NCBI GenBank assembly: GCA_937952305.1
Contig: CALFZO010000159.1
Span: 1 to 64,000 of the forward strand
Direction of reading: 5' to 3'
DNA: 64,000 nucleotides
DNA from: an uncultured Anaerolineales bacterium
Lineage (GTDB): Bacteria; Chloroflexota; Anaerolineae; Anaerolineales; UBA6663
Of the stretch, positions 51,728-63,098 are shown piece after piece; positions within the stretch are counted from its first letter, which is position 1; each line of letters starts with the position of its first letter. A program made the translations under genes and the position numbers. The notes under the pieces were generated by a model that worked only from the letters and a program-made list of their open reading frames with translations, was not told where the DNA came from and searched no databases.

Positions 51728-53278
51728 TCAGACCGGGATGTTCCCGTGCTTGCGGCGCGGCGCCGGCGCGTACTTGTCCCGCAGGGCCGACAGCGCGGCG
51801 ATGAGCTTGGGGCGCGTCTCGCGCGGCTCGATCACGTCGTCCACGTAGCCGGCGCTGGCGGCATGGTAAGGGTTGTTGAACTGGCGGCGGTAATCGGCAG
51901 CCAGACGGGCGCGCTCGGCGGCGGGGTCGGCGGCCCGGTTGATCTGTTCGCGGTAGAGGATGTTCACGGCGCCTTCGGCCCCCACAACCGCGATCTCGGC
52001 GCTGGGCCAGGCGTAGTTCACGTCGGTGCCCAGGTATTTGCTGCTCATGACCACGTAGGCGCCGCCATAGGCCTTGCGCGTGATGATGCTGATCTTGGGC
52101 ACGGTGGCCTCGGAGTAGGCGTAGAGCACCTTGGCGCCGTGGCGGATGATGCCGCCGTGCTCCTGCGCCACGCCGGGCAGGAAGCCGGGCGAGTCGACGA
52201 ACGTGATCAGCGGCAGATTGAAGCAATCACACATGCGCACGAAGCGCGTGATCTTGTCGGAGGCGTCGATGTCGATCACGCCCGCCATCACGCTCGGCTC
52301 CTGGGCGATGATGCCCACGCTGTGCCCGCCGATGCGCGCCCAGCCGACGATGGCGTTGCGCGCCCAGGTCGGCTGCAGTTCCAGGAAGGAGTCGGCGTCA
52401 GCCACGCGCGCGATGATCTCGTGCATGCTGTACGGCATGCTCGGGTCGAGCGGGATGAGGTGGTTGAGGGCCTCGTCCATGCGCAGCGGGCTGTCCGCCT
52501 CGGGCAGATGCGGCGGGGTCTCGACGTTGTTGGACGGCAGATAGCCGAGCGCCCGCCGGCAGAGGGCCAGCGCCTCGGCCTCGTTCGGCGCGGCCAGGTG
52601 GGCGTTGCCGCTGACGCTCAGGTGGATGTCGGCGCCGCCCAGATGCTCGGAGTCGATGACCTCGCCGGTGACGGCCTTGATCACCTCCGGCCCGGTCAGG
52701 AACATGTAGCTCTTCTTCTCGACCATGATGATCAGGTCGGTCAGCGCCGGCGAGTAGGCGGCGCCGCCCGCGCACGGCCCGAGCATGACGCTGATCTGCG
52801 GGATGACGCCGGAATACTGGGCGTTGCGCCGGAAGATCTCGGCATAGCCGCCCAGGGCGCGCACGCCCTCCTGGATGCGCGCGCCGCCCGAGTCGATCAG
52901 GCCGATGATGGGCGCGCCGTTGCGCAGGGCCAGGTCCATCACGCGGCAGATCTTCTGGGCGTGCATCTCGCCCAGCGCGCCGCCGTAGACGGTGAAGTCC
53001 TGGGCGTAAGCGTAGACGGTGCGGCCGTCGATCTGACCGTAGCCCGTGATCACGCCGTCGCCGTAGAAGGTGGCCTCCTCGTCGCCATCCTCGTGGCCGC
53101 GATGGGTGATGAAAGGCTCCAGTTCGTTGAAGGTGCCGGGGTCGAGCAATTGGTGCAGGCGTTCGCGGGCTGTGCCCTTGCCCTTGGCGTGTTGTTTGGC
53201 GACCCGGTCAGCGCCGCCGCCCTGCCGGGCGCGGTCGCGCAAGGCGCGCAGTTCGAGGATGCGGGGATCTTCAGTCAT
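51728..53278 (-). CDS. mmdA: Methylmalonyl-CoA decarboxylase alpha / acyl-CoA carboxyltransferase subunit
   Basis: The 516-aa carboxyltransferase has the crotonase-like double domain of MmdA/PccB: KGKGTARERLHQLLDPGTF, TVYGGALGEMHAQKI, LIDSGGARIQEGV, GPCAGGAAYSPALTD, and in the second half AGVIDIDASDKITRFVRMCD, TFVDSPGFLPGVAQEHGGIIRHGAK. It transfers CO2 between acyl-CoA (methylmalonyl-CoA or similar) and biotin. With MmdB, C and D it forms a sodium-pumping methylmalonyl-CoA decarboxylase-type complex; oxaloacetate decarboxylase has a different alpha subunit, so that is unlikely. Confidence 0.93.
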   Translation of the reverse strand: MTEDPRILELRALRDRARQGGGADRVAKQHAKGKGTARERLHQLLDPGTFNELEPFITHRGHEDGDEEATFYGDGVITGYGQIDGRTVYAYAQDFTVYGGALGEMHAQKICRVMDLALRNGAPIIGLIDSGGARIQEGVRALGGYAEIFRRNAQYSGVIPQISVMLGPCAGGAAYSPALTDLIIMVEKKSYMFLTGPEVIKAVTGEVIDSEHLGGADIHLSVSGNAHLAAPNEAEALALCRRALGYLPSNNVETPPHLPEADSPLRMDEALNHLIPLDPSMPYSMHEIIARVADADSFLELQPTWARNAIVGWARIGGHSVGIIAQEPSVMAGVIDIDASDKITRFVRMCDCFNLPLITFVDSPGFLPGVAQEHGGIIRHGAKVLYAYSEATVPKISIITRKAYGGAYVVMSSKYLGTDVNYAWPSAEIAVVGAEGAVNILYREQINRAADPAAERARLAADYRRQFNNPYHAASAGYVDDVIEPRETRPKLIAALSALRDKYAPAPRRKHGNIPV

Positions 53279-53361
53279 AGTCGGCTCAGTTCAGTCCAGG
53301 GTGCTCTGACGGGCCAGGCGCCGGCTCGGTAGCGCGGCCCGGCCCAGAGGGATAGACAGGT

Positions 53362-53586
53362 TCAGGACGTGGACGGCGGGATCTCGGCGGGCTGGGCCAG
53401 GCGGCAGTTGAGACCGCGCGCCTGGCACTCCGGGTCCAGCGCGCACCGCCAGGCCCGCACGGTGTAGGGCGCGGCGGGGCCCGGCGTGACGCCGTCGGCG
53501 TAGACGCGCTCTTCCACGAGATCGGCCTCCGCCCGGGCGCGGTAACACCACAGGCGGTCGACCGTCACCATCACCACGGTCGGCAT
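53362..53586 (-). CDS. Small Cys-containing protein, paralogue B
   Basis: A 74-aa protein not recognised. It aligns with the neighbouring 81-aa protein: shared features are TVD-x2-x-C near the start, LVEERVYxD, then RxWRCALDPECQARGLNCR, where Cys residues fall in a C-x5-C-x6-C-type spacing. No signal peptide or membrane helix is present. It lies between korC and mmdA on the same strand. A metal or [Fe-S]-binding role is possible but unproven. Confidence 0.6.
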   Translation of the reverse strand: MPTVVMVTVDRLWCYRARAEADLVEERVYADGVTPGPAAPYTVRAWRCALDPECQARGLNCRLAQPAEIPPSTS

Positions 53587-53606
53587 CGGCGCCTCGGCCG
53601 TTCGGC

Positions 53607-53852
53607 TCACGGCTGGCTGAGCGGCCGGTCGTCGAACGGATCGAAGCTCGGGTTGAGGTAAGACCAGCGGCAGGCGTAGCCGAGTTGGTTGCACTCGCCC
53701 CCCAGCGAGCACTTGCGCGCCAGGATGCGGAAGGGCTGCCCGACGTCGGGCAGCGGATCGCTCAGGTAGAGCCGCTCCTCCAGCAGATACGCCGGCGCGC
53801 CGGTGCGCTCACACGTGATGGTGTCGATGGTCTCCCAGACAGTGTTGGTCAT
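53607..53852 (-). CDS. Small Cys-containing protein, paralogue A
   Basis: An 81-aa protein not recognised: ETIDTITCERTGAPAYLLEERLYLSD, then FRILARKCSLGGECNQLGYACRW, with the same Cys spacing and the same [R/L]xxRxC-L-x2-EC pattern as the protein encoded 20 nt downstream. It follows korC by 27 nt and is probably cotranscribed with the oxoacid oxidoreductase and the decarboxylase. Confidence 0.62.
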   Translation of the reverse strand: MTNTVWETIDTITCERTGAPAYLLEERLYLSDPLPDVGQPFRILARKCSLGGECNQLGYACRWSYLNPSFDPFDDRPLSQP

Positions 53853-53879
53853 GGCGGGTCTCCTGCGCGAATAACGGGT

Positions 53880-54428
53880 TCAGGCGGTCACGGCCGCGGC
53901 CAAGGCCGCGCCGCGCCGCAGCGCCTGGCTGTTGGCGCCCAGCAAATGCCGATGCCGCTCCGGCAGATGGGCGGCCAGCGCCTGCTCCACGGCCTCGACC
54001 GGCAGCGCGCCGGTGGCCGCCAGCAGCGCGCCGGTCAGCACGATATTGGCCAGGCGCACATTGCCCAGCTCCTCGGCCACGGCGTTGGCCGGGATTGCCA
54101 CCCGGCGCAGGTCGCTGCGTTCGGGCCGGCGCGTGGTCAGCGAGGCGTTGACGACCAGCACGCCGCCCGAGGCGACCAGCGGCTCGTACTTGTCCAGCGA
54201 AGGCTGGTTCATGGCAATGACGGCGGCCGGATAGCGGACCAGCGGCGAGCCGATCTCGTCGTCGGCGATGACGACCGTGCAGTGGGCGGTGCCGCCGCGC
54301 ATTTCCGGGCCGTATGACGGGATCCAGGTGACGTGACGGCCGGAGTCCATGGCGGCGTAAGCCAGGATCTGCCCGGCGAACAAAGCGCCCTGGCCGCCGA
54401 AGCCGGAGATGATGATTTCGATCTGCAT
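53880..54428 (-). CDS. korC: 2-Oxoacid:ferredoxin oxidoreductase gamma subunit
   Basis: The 182-aa gamma subunit begins with the family sequence IIISGFGGQGALFAGQILAYAA and contains WIPSYGPEMRGGTAHCTVVIAD. It helps bind coenzyme A and assembles with the alpha and beta subunits. It lies downstream of korB with a gap of 35 nt. Confidence 0.92.
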   Translation of the reverse strand: MQIEIIISGFGGQGALFAGQILAYAAMDSGRHVTWIPSYGPEMRGGTAHCTVVIADDEIGSPLVRYPAAVIAMNQPSLDKYEPLVASGGVLVVNASLTTRRPERSDLRRVAIPANAVAEELGNVRLANIVLTGALLAATGALPVEAVEQALAAHLPERHRHLLGANSQALRRGAALAAAVTA

Positions 54429-54463
54429 ACGGGCTCCTCACGCGGGACCGTGAGCGTCGGCGG

Positions 54464-55252
54464 TTACAGGCGCTCGACGCCTTCCGCGAGTTTGTAGTCC
54501 CCGAGCGGATAGTAGGGCAGCATGTGGCTCTCGATCCACTTGAGCGCGTCCAGCGGCGCGATACCCCAGTTGGTGGGGCAACTGGAGAGCAGTTCCACCA
54601 GCGCGAAGCCCAGCCCGGCCTGCTGGACCCGGAAGGCCGTGCGGATGGCCTTCTTGGCGCGGTTGATCTCCTTGGGGTTGTGCAGGCTGCGCCGGACGAC
54701 GTAGGCGGCGCCGGGCTGGGCGGCCAGCAACTCGGCCATGCGCAGCGGCATCCCCATCGTCTCCACGTCGCGCCCGCACGGCGAGGACGAGGTCTTCTGG
54801 CCGGGCAGGGTGGTGGGCGCCATCTGCCCGCCGGTCATGCCGTAGATAGCGTTGTTGATGAAGACCACGGTCAGATTCTCGCCGCGGCCGGCCGCGTGCA
54901 TGATCTCGGCCAGCCCGATGGAGGCCAGGTCGCCGTCGCCCTGATACGTGAAGACGATCCGGTCCGGCAGGACGCGTTTGAGGCCGGTGGCCATCGCCGG
55001 CGCGCGCCCGTGAGCGGCCTCGGCGAAGTCCACGTTGAAGTAGTTGTAGGCGAAGACCGCGCAGCCCACCGGCGCCACGCCGATGGTCTGGGCGCGGATT
55101 TCCAATTCGTCGATCACCTCGGCCACCAGCTTGTGGGCGATGCCGTGGGTGCAGCCGGGGCAGTAGTGGGTCACCGTCTCGGTCAGCGCGGCCGGCCGCG
55201 CATACACGATCTCGTCTTGGACCGGCCCAGCTATCGAAGGCATTGTTGTCAT
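54464..55252 (-). CDS. korB: 2-Oxoacid:ferredoxin oxidoreductase beta (ThDP) subunit
   Basis: The 262-aa beta subunit carries the thiamine diphosphate motif GDGDLASIGLAEIMHAAGRGENLTVVFINN and a CxxC-type start (THYCPGCTHGIAHKL). It catalyses oxidative decarboxylation with electrons going to ferredoxin. The alpha/beta/gamma/delta split with small separate chains resembles the KOR/VOR type, including the indolepyruvate-unlike short alpha. ATGA overlap with korA. Confidence 0.92.
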   Translation of the reverse strand: MTTMPSIAGPVQDEIVYARPAALTETVTHYCPGCTHGIAHKLVAEVIDELEIRAQTIGVAPVGCAVFAYNYFNVDFAEAAHGRAPAMATGLKRVLPDRIVFTYQGDGDLASIGLAEIMHAAGRGENLTVVFINNAIYGMTGGQMAPTTLPGQKTSSSPCGRDVETMGMPLRMAELLAAQPGAAYVVRRSLHNPKEINRAKKAIRTAFRVQQAGLGFALVELLSSCPTNWGIAPLDALKWIESHMLPYYPLGDYKLAEGVERL

Positions 55253-56361
55253 GCGATCGCTCCATCCAGCGGCAGGCAGCTGACCGGCGAGTGGTGCGGA
55301 GTATGCCCGACCGTCTCGGCCAATTGCTTGATCTGCTCCAGGACTTCGTCCGGCAGCGGCACGACGCCGCCCATCCGGCCGTAGAACTTCACCGGGGCGC
55401 GCCCGTTTACGGCCAGGCGGACGTCTTCCACCATCTGCCCGGCGTTCATCTCCACCACCAGGAAGGCGCGCGCCCGCTGCGCCAGGTCAGCCAGGCGCTG
55501 CTCCGGGAACGGGAAGAGCGTCAGCGGCCGGTGCAGGCCAACCTTGAGCCCTAGCGCGCGCGCCTGCTTGACGGCCGTCTGCGCCACGCGCCCGGCCGTG
55601 CCGAAGCCGACCACGATGAGGTCGGCGTCATCCGTCTGATATTCGTGGTAACGCACCTCGGCGGCCTTGATCGCGGCGTACTTGGCCTGGAGTTTCTGGT
55701 TGAAGACCTCTTCGTCCTCGGGGACCAGATGGATGGAGGTGACCACGCGCTTGGCGCGGCCGCGCGCGCCGGTGAGGGCCCACTCCGGCTCGGGCCGGGC
55801 CGGGTCGCGCAGCGGCGGCAGTTCGGCCGGCTCCATCATCTGCCCCAGGCTGCCGTCCAGCAGGACCACGGACACCATCAGGTATTTGTCGGCCAAGTCG
55901 AAGGCCAGGCCGGTCAGGTCCACGGCCTCCTGCACAGTGGCTGGCGCCAGCACGATCATGCGGAAATCGCCGTGCCCGCCGCCTTTGACGATCTGGTGAT
56001 AATCGCCCTGGGCGGGCGCGATATTGCCCAGGCCGGGGCCGCCGCGCATCACGTCGACGAGCACACACGGCACTTCGGAGCCGGCGATGTAGGACAGGCC
56101 TTCCATCATCAGGCTGATGCCCGGGCTGGAAGACGAGGTCATGACACGCTGGCCGGTGCAGGCGGCGCCATACACCATGTTGATGGCGGCGACTTCGCTC
56201 TCGGCTTGCAGGAAGGTGCGCTGCAGATCGGGCATCCGCCGCGCCAGGTATTCGAGCAGCTCGGTCTGCGGTGTGATCGGATAGCCGAAGTAGGCCTGCA
56301 GACCGGCGCGGACGGCGGCTTCGGCGATGGCTTCATTGCCTTTGAGGAGTTTTTTGGCCAT
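55249..56361 (-). CDS. korA: 2-Oxoacid:ferredoxin oxidoreductase alpha subunit (KorA/VorB-like)
   Basis: The alpha subunit (370 aa) shows KLLKGNEAIAEAAVRAGLQAYFGYPITPQTELLEYL, then SSSPGISLMMEGLSYIAGSEVPCVLVDVMRGGPGLGN and PAQGDYHQIVKGGGHGDFRMIVLAPATVQE, a sequence type often annotated as 3-methyl-2-oxobutanoate dehydrogenase subunit VorB. The substrate may thus be a branched-chain 2-oxoacid or 2-oxoglutarate. The ATG 56361 is used; a GTG three codons upstream is possible. Confidence 0.9.
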   Translation of the reverse strand: MAKKLLKGNEAIAEAAVRAGLQAYFGYPITPQTELLEYLARRMPDLQRTFLQAESEVAAINMVYGAACTGQRVMTSSSSPGISLMMEGLSYIAGSEVPCVLVDVMRGGPGLGNIAPAQGDYHQIVKGGGHGDFRMIVLAPATVQEAVDLTGLAFDLADKYLMVSVVLLDGSLGQMMEPAELPPLRDPARPEPEWALTGARGRAKRVVTSIHLVPEDEEVFNQKLQAKYAAIKAAEVRYHEYQTDDADLIVVGFGTAGRVAQTAVKQARALGLKVGLHRPLTLFPFPEQRLADLAQRARAFLVVEMNAGQMVEDVRLAVNGRAPVKFYGRMGGVVPLPDEVLEQIKQLAETVGHTPHHSPVSCLPLDGAIA

Positions 56362-56415
56362 AGCATTCACGGCAACCGGGCTGGCAGGTGGCCGCGCCGG
56401 TCGCGCGGAGGCAAT

Positions 56416-56673
56416 TCAGGCGGTCGGCTGCATCGTCCGGCCGGCGGTGACCCGCTGATGGCGGCAGACCGTGATGCACGCGTCCGGGCAGATCACGGCG
56501 CACAAAGTGCATCCCGTGCAACGGCCGGCCGGGTCGGCGAATTGCGCGGGATGATAACCACGAGTATTGAGACGATCGGGCGCCATACTGATGAGCGTCT
56601 GCTGACACACTGAGACACACAAGGCGCAGCCTTTACAGCGAGCATCGTCAATGACGATGTGGCCTTTTGACAT
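56416..56673 (-). CDS. korD: Ferredoxin-like delta subunit, 2x[4Fe-4S]
   Basis: An 85-aa ferredoxin with two CxxCxxCxxxC clusters: CKGCALCVSVC near residue 13-23 and CTGCTLCAVICP near 52-63. It is the electron-carrying subunit of the oxoacid oxidoreductase and the first gene of the cluster. AAAGGAGG lies 5-6 nt before the ATG. Its promoter is not clear. Confidence 0.93.
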   Translation of the reverse strand: MSKGHIVIDDARCKGCALCVSVCQQTLISMAPDRLNTRGYHPAQFADPAGRCTGCTLCAVICPDACITVCRHQRVTAGRTMQPTA

Positions 56674-57171
56674 TAACGGCCTCCTTTGCCCAATTGTTCT
56701 AATTCAAGGATAGCCGTGGACCCGGTCATGCCGTAGTGTCCTCCGTCATTGCCTCTCACGGACAAAGCTCCCAATGGCGAAGACATAAGCGCAGCGGCCC
56801 GGCGCTGACAACCGGCACTTGGACAGGCCTTGATTGAGTCTCTGCTGAGGTCGACAGACTTCATCCACGAAGCGCAACGCTGAAACCGGTTCAACATCAG
56901 CTGGCGCAACCGCTAGGCACCCGGCTTGGCGGCTGGGCGAAGGGAGGTCCCCCAGGTTCCACAAAGTCATCGTCCCGCTCGACGGTTCGCCGATCGCGGA
57001 GGCCGCGCTTGAGCCGGCGGTGTCGGCAGCGTGACAGAGAAGGCGCTGGAGGCCGCCCATGGCCCGCTGTCAATTGTGCGGTCGAGCGCGGCGCCGGAGG
57101 AGGTTTGTTCAGGGCGTTGACGAGCGCGCCCGCCTGCTTCAGAATAGGGCTATCACTTCAGGAGGTAGACG
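56674..57171. other. About 500 nt without an intact gene
   Basis: The stretch between korD and the nifU-like gene contains the start of korD transcription, the decayed universal stress protein fragment at 56954-57034 and little else. One minus-strand open stretch (56673-56909) shows no family features. The region is probably decaying DNA. Confidence 0.5.
56954..57034 (+). pseudogene. Universal stress protein (UspA) N-terminal remnant
   Basis: In one frame the stretch reads FHKVIVPLDGSPIAEAAL, the exact type of N terminus of UspA proteins (MFRKILVPLDGSPLAE-like), then a stop after EPAVSAA. The expected start codon position reads GGT/GTT, not ATG, and the rest of the domain is absent, so the gene is a truncated relic. 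Confidence 0.65.
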
Positions 57172-57444
57172 ATGACCACGACCCAAGGACCGGACATCAG
57201 CGCGGCTCAGGCCGAGGCCGCGCCCGCCGACCGCATGCGCGCGCTGATCGAGGCGCTCAGCGCCTACATGGAGTACTACCATGGCGGCGGCGTGGAACTG
57301 GTGAGCTTCGACGGCGACACGCTGCGCGTGAAGATGCGCGGCAATTGCCAAGGCTGCCGGCTGACGCCGCTGACCCTGCACGGCTGGATCGAAGGCACCG
57401 TGCGGCCATTCTTCCCCGAGATCAAGCACGTCGAGGCGGTTTAG
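57172..57444 (+). CDS. NifU-like C-terminal-domain protein
   Basis: The 90-aa protein is essentially one NifU C-terminal domain: RMRALIEALSAYMEYYHGGGVELVSFDGDTLRVKMRGNCQGCRLTPLTL, with the CxxC (CQGC) that binds a transient [4Fe-4S] cluster. Such NfuA-type proteins deliver Fe-S clusters. CAGGAGGT lies 8 nt before the ATG. It is followed by a strong terminator. Confidence 0.9.
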   Translation: MTTTQGPDISAAQAEAAPADRMRALIEALSAYMEYYHGGGVELVSFDGDTLRVKMRGNCQGCRLTPLTLHGWIEGTVRPFFPEIKHVEAV

Positions 57445-57485
57445 ACAGGCCGCGCCGGCCAGCGCGCACCGCTCAGACCTGAACA

Positions 57486-57520
57486 CGAACGGGCTCCTCT
57501 ACGGGAGCCCGTTCGCTTTT
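57486..57520. terminator. Bidirectional terminator
   Basis: Stem CGAACGGGCTCC / GGAGCCCGTTCG (57486-57497 with 57504-57515), loop TCTACG, then CTTTT on the plus strand; it lies between the convergent nifU-like and Wzy genes. Confidence 0.87.
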
Positions 57521-57540
57521 CAGTGGGCGGCTGCGCGCCG

Positions 57541-60762
<3,222 letters not shown>

Positions 60763-60849
60763 AGCGGTATGTTACTCGTGCCCGGCGCTGGACGCCAGTA
60801 CCCCGTCTATTTGATTAAGAGGGACACTGACTGGCCGCGTCACGATAAC

Positions 60850-61995
60850 TCAACGCGACGCTGGTCCCTCTATTCTAGAGGGACGGGGCACCAGGGCTTC
60901 AACATAGACGCGCTCGACGCGGTCCACCATCGTCGCCAGCGTAAACTCGGCCAGCGCCCGCGCCCGGCCGGCGGCCCCCAGCTGCGCGCGCCAACCCGGA
61001 TCCGCCAGCAGCTGGCCCAGCGCGGCGGCCAACGCCTCGGGCGCGCGCGGCGGCACCACCCGGCCCGTGAGCATGTCCTGAACGACGTAGGACGTGCCGG
61101 TGCCGATCTCGGTGGTCAGGCATGGCCGGCCGCTGGCCATTGCCTCCACCAGCACGGTGCCGAAGGACTCGGCCCGCGATGTGGACGGCAGTACGAACAC
61201 GTCGGCGGACCGGTACAGGGCCGGCAGGTCGGCGTCCGGCACATTCCCGAGGAAGCGCACGCGCTCGGCCAGGCCCAGGCTGGCGCTCAGGGCCTGCCAC
61301 TCGGCCCGCAGCGGCCCATCCCCGGCGATGAGCAGGCGCGGCTTCCCCGGCACCGCCGGCAGGGCGCGCAGCAGGTCGTCCACGCCCTTGTAGTGGCGCA
61401 GCTGGCCGACGAAGAGCAGCGTGCCCGCGCCGTCCGCGGGCGCGTCCACCAGCGCCGGCCCGTCCGGCGCAAAGCGGTTCACGTCCACGCCCAGCGGCAC
61501 CACCCGGATCCGGTCGGCGACGTGGCGCAGGTACGGCGACGTCCGCGCGAAGTTGGGCGTGGTCGCCAGCACGCGCGCCGCCCTGCCCAGGATGGCCCGG
61601 AACAGCGGCCCGTACAGGCCCATGATTAAGCGCTGCGAGGTGCGGGTGACGTCGGCCTGGTAGCTGACCACGTACGGCCGCCCGCGCCCGGCCAGCCATT
61701 GCGCCAACTCGCCGACCGGGTAGGGCGATTGCAGGTGGGTGAGGTCGGGCCGCAGGGCGGCCAGGCGCCGGGCGAAGTCCGGGCTGAGCGGCGTGGAGGC
61801 CACCGTGGCCAGGCGGCCGGCCTTGATCACGCGCACGCCGTTGATCTCGGCCTCGGTCGTCCGCGGGCCGCGCCCGGTCACCAGCACCGTGACGGTGTGG
61901 CCGCGCCGGGCCAGGGCCTCCGCCAGGGCGCGGATGTGGTTCTCGATCCCGCCGACGACCGGGAAGTAGTCTTTGTAGACGTGCAGGATGTGCAT
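60850..61995 (-). CDS. GT4 glycosyltransferase
   Basis: The 381-aa GT-B enzyme has the N-terminal acceptor site VVGGIENHIRALAEALARRGH and, near the C terminus, VFVLPSTSRAESFGTVLVEAMASGRP with the donor-site E-x7-E of family GT4. The start ATG 61995 is chosen because the longer reading overlaps the preceding gene. Sugar and acceptor unknown. It is the third gene in line after two related enzymes, with 5 nt between the stop of the neighbour and this ATG. Confidence 0.9.
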   Translation of the reverse strand: MHILHVYKDYFPVVGGIENHIRALAEALARRGHTVTVLVTGRGPRTTEAEINGVRVIKAGRLATVASTPLSPDFARRLAALRPDLTHLQSPYPVGELAQWLAGRGRPYVVSYQADVTRTSQRLIMGLYGPLFRAILGRAARVLATTPNFARTSPYLRHVADRIRVVPLGVDVNRFAPDGPALVDAPADGAGTLLFVGQLRHYKGVDDLLRALPAVPGKPRLLIAGDGPLRAEWQALSASLGLAERVRFLGNVPDADLPALYRSADVFVLPSTSRAESFGTVLVEAMASGRPCLTTEIGTGTSYVVQDMLTGRVVPPRAPEALAAALGQLLADPGWRAQLGAAGRARALAEFTLATMVDRVERVYVEALVPRPSRIEGPASR

Positions 61996-62000
61996 GGCGG

Positions 62001-63098
62001 TCAGGGCGTGTCGGCCAGGGCGCGATACACGCCCAGCGTCTGGGCGGCGGCGCGGGGCCAATTGTATTCGCGCGCCCGCAGCAGCCCGCGCTCGCGCAGG
62101 GCCGTCAGGGTGCTTGGGCTCTCCAGGGCCTCGACCAGCGCGTGCGCGATGGCGGCCGGATCGCGCGGGTCGAAGTAGACGGCCGCGGTCTGCGCCAACT
62201 CGCGCAGCACCGGGATATCGGCGCAGGCCACGGGCGTGCCGCAGCCCATAGCCTCCAGCACCGGGAAGCCGAAGCCTTCCACGAGCGCCGGCTGCACGTA
62301 CAGGCGCGCGCCCGCGTACAGCAGCGGCAGGGCCTCATCGGGGACGCGCCCCAGGAAGCGGACGCGGTCGCCCAAAGGCGCGGCGGCCGCGCGCATGGCG
62401 GGATAGCGCGGGTCTTCCGGCCCGGCGATGACGAGCGCGGGCGCGCTGGCCGGCAAGGCGCCGTAGGCCCGGATCAGCGCCGGCAGGTTTTTGTGCGGCT
62501 TGTTGCTGCCCACGAAGAGCAGATAGCCGGCCGGCAGCTGCTGCGCGGCGCGATAGCCGGCCACGGCCTCGGCTGCGGGCGGCGCGAAGTGCGCGGGCAG
62601 GCCGGGCGCCACCACCGTGATCCGGTCGGGCGCCAGGGGGAAACGTTGCAGGAACTCGGCGCGCGCGGCCTGGCAGAGCGTCACCACGCGGCCGGCCGTC
62701 CAGATCGCCAGCTGATGGGCGGCGCGGTAAATCAAGCGCTGCGCGGCCGAGTAGCCGTCCGGGGCCAGGAACGGGATCGTGTCGTAGACGGTGACTACGG
62801 TCGGTGTGCCGGGCGCGTAGGGCATCAGGTAGAACGGCGAGTGGTATACGCGCGCGCGCAGGCGGCGCAGACGGGCCGGCACGATCCACTGCTGGGCCAG
62901 GCTGCGCGGCGTGTGCGGCACGGCCACGCGCCGGGCCGGCAGCGCCCACAGGTCGAACTCGGGCGCGCTCTGCAGCGGGTTGACGATCAGCGTCAGGTCG
63001 GTCAGGGCCGCCAGGGCGCGGGCCAGTTCAAACGTGTAGCGCCCGATGCCGGGATAGTGGGCGTTGGCGGTGCGCGCGTCGAAGACGAAGGTGCCCAT
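62001..63098 (-). CDS. GT4 glycosyltransferase
   Basis: The 365-aa protein carries GVGRYTFELARALA-like PGIGRYTFELARALAAL near the N terminus and VQPALVEGFGFPVLEAMGCGTPV with the E-x7-E donor motif, plus SNKPHKNLPALIRAYGAL, a mannosyltransferase-type GT4 pattern. Cytoplasmic, adding a sugar to a lipid-linked intermediate. It starts with no gap after the next gene upstream. Confidence 0.9.
   Translation of the reverse strand: MGTFVFDARTANAHYPGIGRYTFELARALAALTDLTLIVNPLQSAPEFDLWALPARRVAVPHTPRSLAQQWIVPARLRRLRARVYHSPFYLMPYAPGTPTVVTVYDTIPFLAPDGYSAAQRLIYRAAHQLAIWTAGRVVTLCQAARAEFLQRFPLAPDRITVVAPGLPAHFAPPAAEAVAGYRAAQQLPAGYLLFVGSNKPHKNLPALIRAYGALPASAPALVIAGPEDPRYPAMRAAAAPLGDRVRFLGRVPDEALPLLYAGARLYVQPALVEGFGFPVLEAMGCGTPVACADIPVLRELAQTAAVYFDPRDPAAIAHALVEALESPSTLTALRERGLLRAREYNWPRAAAQTLGVYRALADTP

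Noticed and set aside
56673..56909. A 78-codon minus-strand frame before korD
   Set aside because: No ribosome binding site or family feature, ends on the korD start codon, and lies in a decayed spacer.
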